Shown here: positions 59,600-64,000 of the stretch, piece by piece | How the letters are laid out: each line of letters begins with the position of its first letter | Numbering within the stretch: the first letter of the stretch is position 1 | Assembly (NCBI GenBank): GCA_015143295.1 | Contig: CM026554.1 | Span: 32,625,531 to 32,689,530 of the forward strand | Origin: Tetracentron sinense | Taxonomy: Eukaryota > Streptophyta > Magnoliopsida > Trochodendrales > Trochodendraceae | Length of the DNA stretch: 64,000 nucleotides | Reading direction: 5' to 3' | Program-made: the position numbers and the translations under genes | The notes under the pieces: generated by a model | What the model was told of the DNA's origin: nothing | Database searches by the model: none | The model's input: only the letters and a program-made list of their open reading frames with translations

Positions 59600-59604
59600 G
59601 GGCT

Positions 59605-61185
59605 TAGGTATAAAATCCTTCGTGGATGGACCCAAGATTACTTTAACACCATCTTTTAAAAATGTGTAGGTGTTCTTGTACCCATCATGGATAGCCTTCC
59701 GATCATATTGTCATGGCCTTCCCAACAAAAGATGACAAGCATCCATTGGTACTACATCACACCATACACTATCTTGATAAGATTTTCCAATGGAAAAAGA
59801 AATTAAGCATTGCTTATCAACAGTACCTCATTGCCCTTCTTGAACCATGCAAGCTTGTAAGTTGTTGGCCTCTTCTCGGTCTTTAATTTCAGCTTGTTGA
59901 TCATGTCTTATGAAACCACATTTTCACAACTTCCGCCATCAATTATGTTGTTGCATAGTTTTCCATAAGCCGTACATCTTGTATGGAAAATATTCTTGCG
60001 AAGCCAACCATCCTCTTCTACACGTGCCGTATTCATGCTACGTCAAATGACAAGAGCCTCACCTTGATCACTCCAAGTGACTTCATCATCACCATCATCT
60101 TGGTAATTGTCATAGGTTGGTGGTTCATCTTGATTCATTGATTCTTTCAAAAATTCTGCTTCTTCGGCAAGATTTATAAACTTCTTGTTTGGGCATTCCG
60201 AAGATATGTGCTCAACACCCAAACATTTAAAATATTTTATCGCCTTCTTGTTGAAAGGACCTTGTCGACTTGAACTTGATCCTATCTCAATTCAATTGGT
60301 GTTGGCATGTTCATAATTTTTCATGGGTCGCTTCTCCATTGCTCGATTTGTCTTAGTAAATTGCTCCTTGCGATCAGTGTCACGAATACTAAAGCCAGCC
60401 ACTCCCTGATTGGACTTTGTTTTTTGTTGCTTTCTACCTTAATAGCCAACTTGTAGACATCATCATATGTCCAATAAGGTTGTAATGTTACCACATCATG
60501 AATCTCCCTTCGCAATCCCCCCAAATATCGAGCAATAGTTTGTTCTTTGGGTTCAACCACTCCGCATCGAACCAAAAGCAAATCGAACTCCTCGGTATAT
60601 TCATCAACCGATTTGTTTCCTTGTTGAAAATTATACATTTTAACATACCATTCTTAACGATAATTTTCAGGAAAATTTTTTTTTCTCAATTATTTTTTCA
60701 TCTTGTCCCATGTAGTGATTTTTGTTTTTCCCATCCGCTCCCTTCAAATTTTTAATTGTTCCCACCAAGCCGACACAAACTTTGTCAACTTGATCGCAAC
60801 AATTTGAACTTTGCAAAAATCCGGAATCTCCTTATAATTGAAAATAATTTCAACAGTATTTAACCAATCAATAAATTCTTTAGGTCAGATTTTACCTTCT
60901 AACTCCGGGATGTCAACCTTCATGTTGATGTCTTGAAATCGATCAAATCAAACCGCACATTCTTCTTCCGCCCCTTCATTTGGCTCTCCACGTGGAGCAT
61001 GGAAATAAAAAGGGTTAATGTCATCCTCGGAGGTGAGACCATCATCTACACACGACTCCGAGTTTCAAAATGCTCTAAGCGCTCCGTTAATTATTGTACA
61101 TGCCTTCTCAAATCTTCAACCTCAACATCTCGGATATCTCATTCTCGCTAAGGAGGATCACACCCCGGCCACGTCCACGTGCCAT
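59605..61185 (-). pseudogene. Ty3/gypsy gag and protease, multiply interrupted
   Basis: Continues the element of 54254-57118 across the nested copia. From an ATG at 61183-61185 (MARGRGRG) the - strand shows, through several stops and shifts, gag text (EFIDWLNTVEIIFNYKEIPDF, KLTKFVSAWWEQLK, then SVDEYTEEFDLLL at 60321-60638). The protease region follows (IIDGGSCENVVS; VWCDVVPMDACHLLLGRP; DGYKNTYTFLKDGVK; about 59605-60010). The protease core reads DGGS, a form usual for this group. It is clearly non-functional. Confidence 0.85.
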
Positions 61186-61230
61186 TGGATAATAACAATC
61201 CAAAGATCCCAATGGAACGAACAATGCTTA

Positions 61231-61239
61231 GATACCACT
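61231..61239 (-). promoter_or_regulatory. Gypsy primer-binding site
   Basis: Read on the - strand AGTGGTATCTAAGCATTG resembles the initiator-Met complement TGGTATCAGAGCATGG with small changes. It directly follows the LTR end CTACATCA and precedes gag. Confidence 0.6.
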
Positions 61240-61641
61240 TGATGTAGCCCAACTTTCTTTCTCAAGATGTGAGAAGAGAAAATCAGCCACAAAGAGATAT
61301 TAAAATCAAGATGAAGGATACTTTTAAGTAACAACAAAGAAAATGGTAGAGAAAGGTAGGGAGAGTCCCAAACTCCTCTCTTGCCCAAGTTCATATTCTT
61401 TAATTTTCAAAATCCAAAGTGTTCTTCACCTCAAGCATGGAGGCCTATATATAACACATTCTAGCAACAAGAATTAAAGACACCTTGATTACTAGTCCCT
61501 AGACAACAATTAACTCAAGTCAAGTTCCCACACCATATTTAAACAAAACAACAAAAAACTATGTCTATGAAACATGTGTATTTAATCATTCTATTTCCAA
61601 GGTCATGCTTAGAGAATAAGCATTAGTCTTGGAAATGTAAA
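61240..61641 (-). mobile_element. Gypsy LTR (5' LTR, possibly U3-truncated)
   Basis: Begins TGATGTAGCC on + coordinates, next to the primer-binding site. It holds a TATATATAGG promoter motif read on the - strand (about 61443-61452). It is the counterpart of 3572-3971. On its outer side it is followed, not by host DNA, but by a second copy of the pol end. Confidence 0.7.
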
Positions 61642-61739
61642 GGCTTCTTTATTACTCTCTTCCCAAGGCTTTGATCCAGTACCTCGCTGTTGTATTGCTC
61701 CTTGCTTGATTCACCATTGGATGGTCCGCCATCATAGTC
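61642..61739 (-). pseudogene. Second copy of the gypsy pol C-terminal end
   Basis: About 95 bp almost identical to 54272-54366 (the integrase tail), placed outside the 5' LTR. With the LTR and gag it forms the order pol-LTR-gag on the - strand. It is cut at 61740 by another LTR. Confidence 0.75.
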
Positions 61740-62353
61740 TGTTAGTAAAAATTTATATGTAGCACTATAATTCAAATAGAAAGTATACAGAAAAATACTC
61801 GAATGTTAGAGTAAATAAATACTCCAACGCATTAATTGAAAAACGTGAATCAATCGACAATATTAAACTAAAAAACTAAAGGTAGAAAGAACTCTTATCC
61901 ATATGGAGACAGAGACACATGTTGAACACATTTTCCTTAAGGTAATTAACGCTCCCGCTATGTTGCTTACAAGTCTCTAGTGCACACCCCTAGGATTCAA
62001 TAATCTCAATCCGTCGATAGCAAGTACTCATAAACCGGCGGTTACAACGAACTCAACATCAGTCATAAATTGTTGAAGATAAGAGGAAGATAAAATCAAA
62101 TATGTACACAACTTCTTCTCTATATCAAAAGAAGAGGACGTTTCCTCTTCTTATAAGAACAAACAATTAGATGAAAGACCTTTCCCAATGTTTTAAAATT
62201 TATTTAATACTAATAATGCTAAAAATGTTTGGACCTTAAAGAGAATGATTCAAATGATAAAAGGCTTTAATAGGAAATAAATTATAGGTTTAATGAGTAT
62301 TCCATAAATTAATTTAGAATTCTTAAAAGAAACACAAAATTTTGTTTCATGCA
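61740..62353 (-). mobile_element. LTR of an unassigned element, 614 bp
   Basis: TGTTAGTAAAA to CATGCAACA, with TGTT...AACA ends. It is followed by ATTCCCCACAT, which on the - strand is a polypurine-type tract (ATGTGGGGAAT), so it would be a 3' LTR of a - strand element that runs out to the right. The base run before it is TAGTC. The partner LTR is not in the window. Confidence 0.6.
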
Positions 62354-62399
62354 ACAATTCCCCACATAAAACAAAATTTTGGTGGAAAAAAGCCTCTGT

Positions 62400-62995
62400 G
62401 AAATGGACTAAAGTGTCTTTTGGACTTGAACATTAGCTTTGTAGACATTCATCTAGCGAAATCTCAAGAGCCAATTCAAGACTTGCTATCAGGGCTTCAT
62501 ATTCAACTTCATTGTCTAAGGATCCTTCAGTTAGTGCAAAAGAATAGGGTAGGATTACGTTGTCTGGTGTGACAAAAACAATACCAACTCTTGACTTGTT
62601 CTCCTTCGGATTGATGCGCTTGATTCCATCGGGGCTTCTTGAAAATCAGTCAAAATACATCTTCTAGCCTGGTTTGACCTGTACTTGCATAACTTCTTCG
62701 TCAGGAGATCGGTGACCAGTGGCGAGTTTGTAGGAACCGGATGTGCTACAAGGAAGTTAGTGAGGGTTTGCCATTTCATCGCCTTTCGGGGCACGAATTC
62801 GATTTCAAATTCTGACAAGAGTACCACCTATTTTTTCATTATGTCAGAGAGAGTGGGGCGGGACATTATGTATTTGAGAGGATTGGCTCTAGATATCTGC
62901 TTCACCGAATGTTCAAGCATATAATCCCTTAATTTCTTCAGAGCAAAGATGATTGCCAAATAGACCTTCTCTATCAGAGTATACTCTTAGCCCTA
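62400..62995 (-). pseudogene. Gypsy (Tat/Ogre-like) RNase H remnant
   Basis: On the - strand: VVLLSEFEIEFVPRKAMKWQ, FLVAHPVP, then KMYFD, SRVGIVFVTPDN, NEVEYEALIASLELALE. This is the end of the RT-linked RNase H followed by the additional archaeal-type RNase H known from the Tat/Ogre group. Several stops are present. No integrase follows before the polypurine tract, so the element has lost it. Confidence 0.7.
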
Positions 62996-63509
62996 AGGTA
63001 TCAACCATATGAACCTCAATTAGTTTTAAGGATGACAAATAATGAAATGAATCTTGTAATACTAATGTCTTTCATGAGCAACTTATTCTATAGAATTCAA
63101 GAATTAGAAAAATGATTTCAAGCATATTCAAGAACCTTCAATGAAAAGACCAAGTCAAGACATGATGAAAATTCCAAATCAAAGCTTCAAGAAGATGTTC
63201 AACTATCAACAAAAAGGATTTTGGAAGCTTGTCTTGAAGACACTGCTACTAAAGACCGTAGGAGCTTAAAGATCATCTCCATCAAGGCCTTGGTCCAGGT
63301 AGTAAGTAGTCTGTTTTGGATTTCTTGTAAAAATCCTTAAGTGGTTAATTAGGTGAAAAAGCTCAAAATACCTTAGATTGACCATAGGTCCCTTAAAAAT
63401 TATTAAAATATGATTAAGGACCTTAAAACATTTTCATCATACTCATAAAGGTTAAATACAAAACCTTGGAATCAAATCCTATCATAAAGGTTTTGAAAAT
63501 AGATTCTGT
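62996..63509. other. Non-coding, probably retroelement-derived
   Basis: AT-rich sequence with no protein I recognise on either strand. Confidence 0.4.
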
Positions 63510-63995
63510 AAATAAAATTAGCCTATCTAGTCGATCAGATAAGCCATCCAGCCGATTAGGCAGACCATCCAGTCGATCAGGCAAGCCCTATGATCGACTG
63601 GGTAGAACAAATTTTTTCAAAATTTGTCTGCATGTACTGATCGGGTTGGTTCTCTTTGCTAATCCATCTTAGATTCAAAAGATCATTATGAGTTGTTAAT
63701 CATGTTTTACTAACATAATTAAAGACTTTGGAATTCGTGCAAATCATTAAAATTAAAGAAAAAGCATTAAAAATCAGAAAAATCAAAAATTGAAAACTTT
63801 TTGGTCTATCCAGCCAATCAGGAGGACCATCCAACCGATTAGATGGTCCATCCAGCCGATCACTCCTTCCTCTAATCGACTGGATAGAAAAAAACTCCAT
63901 AAAATGTGTTTTTATGGTCCAGCCGATCAAGAAACTAATCTAGGCGATCAGGTAACCATCCAGCCAATCAGGAGGCTCCTCTAATCGATTGGATA
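63510..63995. repeat. Array of ~17-bp motifs in both orientations
   Basis: Variants of CCATCCAGCCGATCAGG occur many times (for example 63547, 63568, 63829, 63850, 63957), and the reverse form TAATCGACTGGATAG also occurs (for example near 63588, 63874, 63981). Two clusters, 63525-63605 and 63805-63995, are separated by AT-rich DNA. Open frames across it (DRLDGPSNRLDGPP and the like) follow from the repeat. Confidence 0.75.
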
Positions 63996-64000
63996 GTTTA

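Noticed and set aside
63510..63995. CRISPR-like array
   Set aside because: Repeats occur in both orientations, are variable in spacing and lie in a plant nuclear context.

Overview
The window is plant nuclear DNA, most likely from a eudicot with a large, repeat-rich genome. It is AT-rich, has spliced genes with GT-AG introns, and consists mostly of nested LTR retrotransposons and one large CACTA DNA transposon. The only probably functional host gene is the 3'-terminal exon of an INDETERMINATE DOMAIN (IDD) C2H2 zinc-finger transcription factor at the left edge (1753-3028, + strand). The rest of that gene lies outside the window.

Layout. 1-3.57 kb: IDD intron (with a small foldback MITE), last exon and downstream DNA. 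3.57-5.86 kb: LTR-type repeats. 5859-20518: a 14.66-kb CACTA (En/Spm) element with CACTA termini, a TTT target duplication and hairpin-rich subterminal repeats. It carries a TNP2-type transposase gene and a Transposase_24/TNPA-like gene, both on the - strand and both broken by in-frame stops. It also carries captured host gene pieces: a class VIII myosin 5' exon and a phytocyanin signal-peptide exon, next to a LINE remnant. 17846-33016: a head-to-tail tandem duplication of a 7.58-kb unit that contains the right end of the CACTA element, a long LTR and a copia LTR. 22.5-40.2 kb: copia element 1 (- strand), with gag-pol in one reading frame interrupted by four stops and LTRs of about 2.2 kb. 40.2-47.2 kb: a decayed second copia element, split by a 2617-bp solo LTR with a perfect AGAGG target duplication. 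47.2-51 kb: microsatellites, a MITE, a 654-bp direct duplication carrying an EF-Tu-like peptide fragment, and a FAR1-related remnant. 51-54.27 kb: another long LTR and LTR fragments. 54.25-61.64 kb: a Ty3/gypsy element (- strand) with a decayed copia element inserted in its pol (TSD GGGCT). 61.74-64 kb: a further LTR, an RNase H remnant and an array of short bidirectional repeats.

The least explained signal is in the long-LTR family (copies near 3.97-5.86/20.5, 20.86, 28.44, 40.39 and 51.0 kb). Each copy has a stem-loop followed by a splice-acceptor-like CAG and a short acidic coding-like segment with the core P-W-x-E-E-E-Y. The core persists across clearly diverged copies. Each copy also has its own unrelated minisatellite at a comparable place. 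A second point of interest is the 7.58-kb tandem duplication: its divergence is very uneven, so it is either a mosaic recombination product or an assembly artefact.
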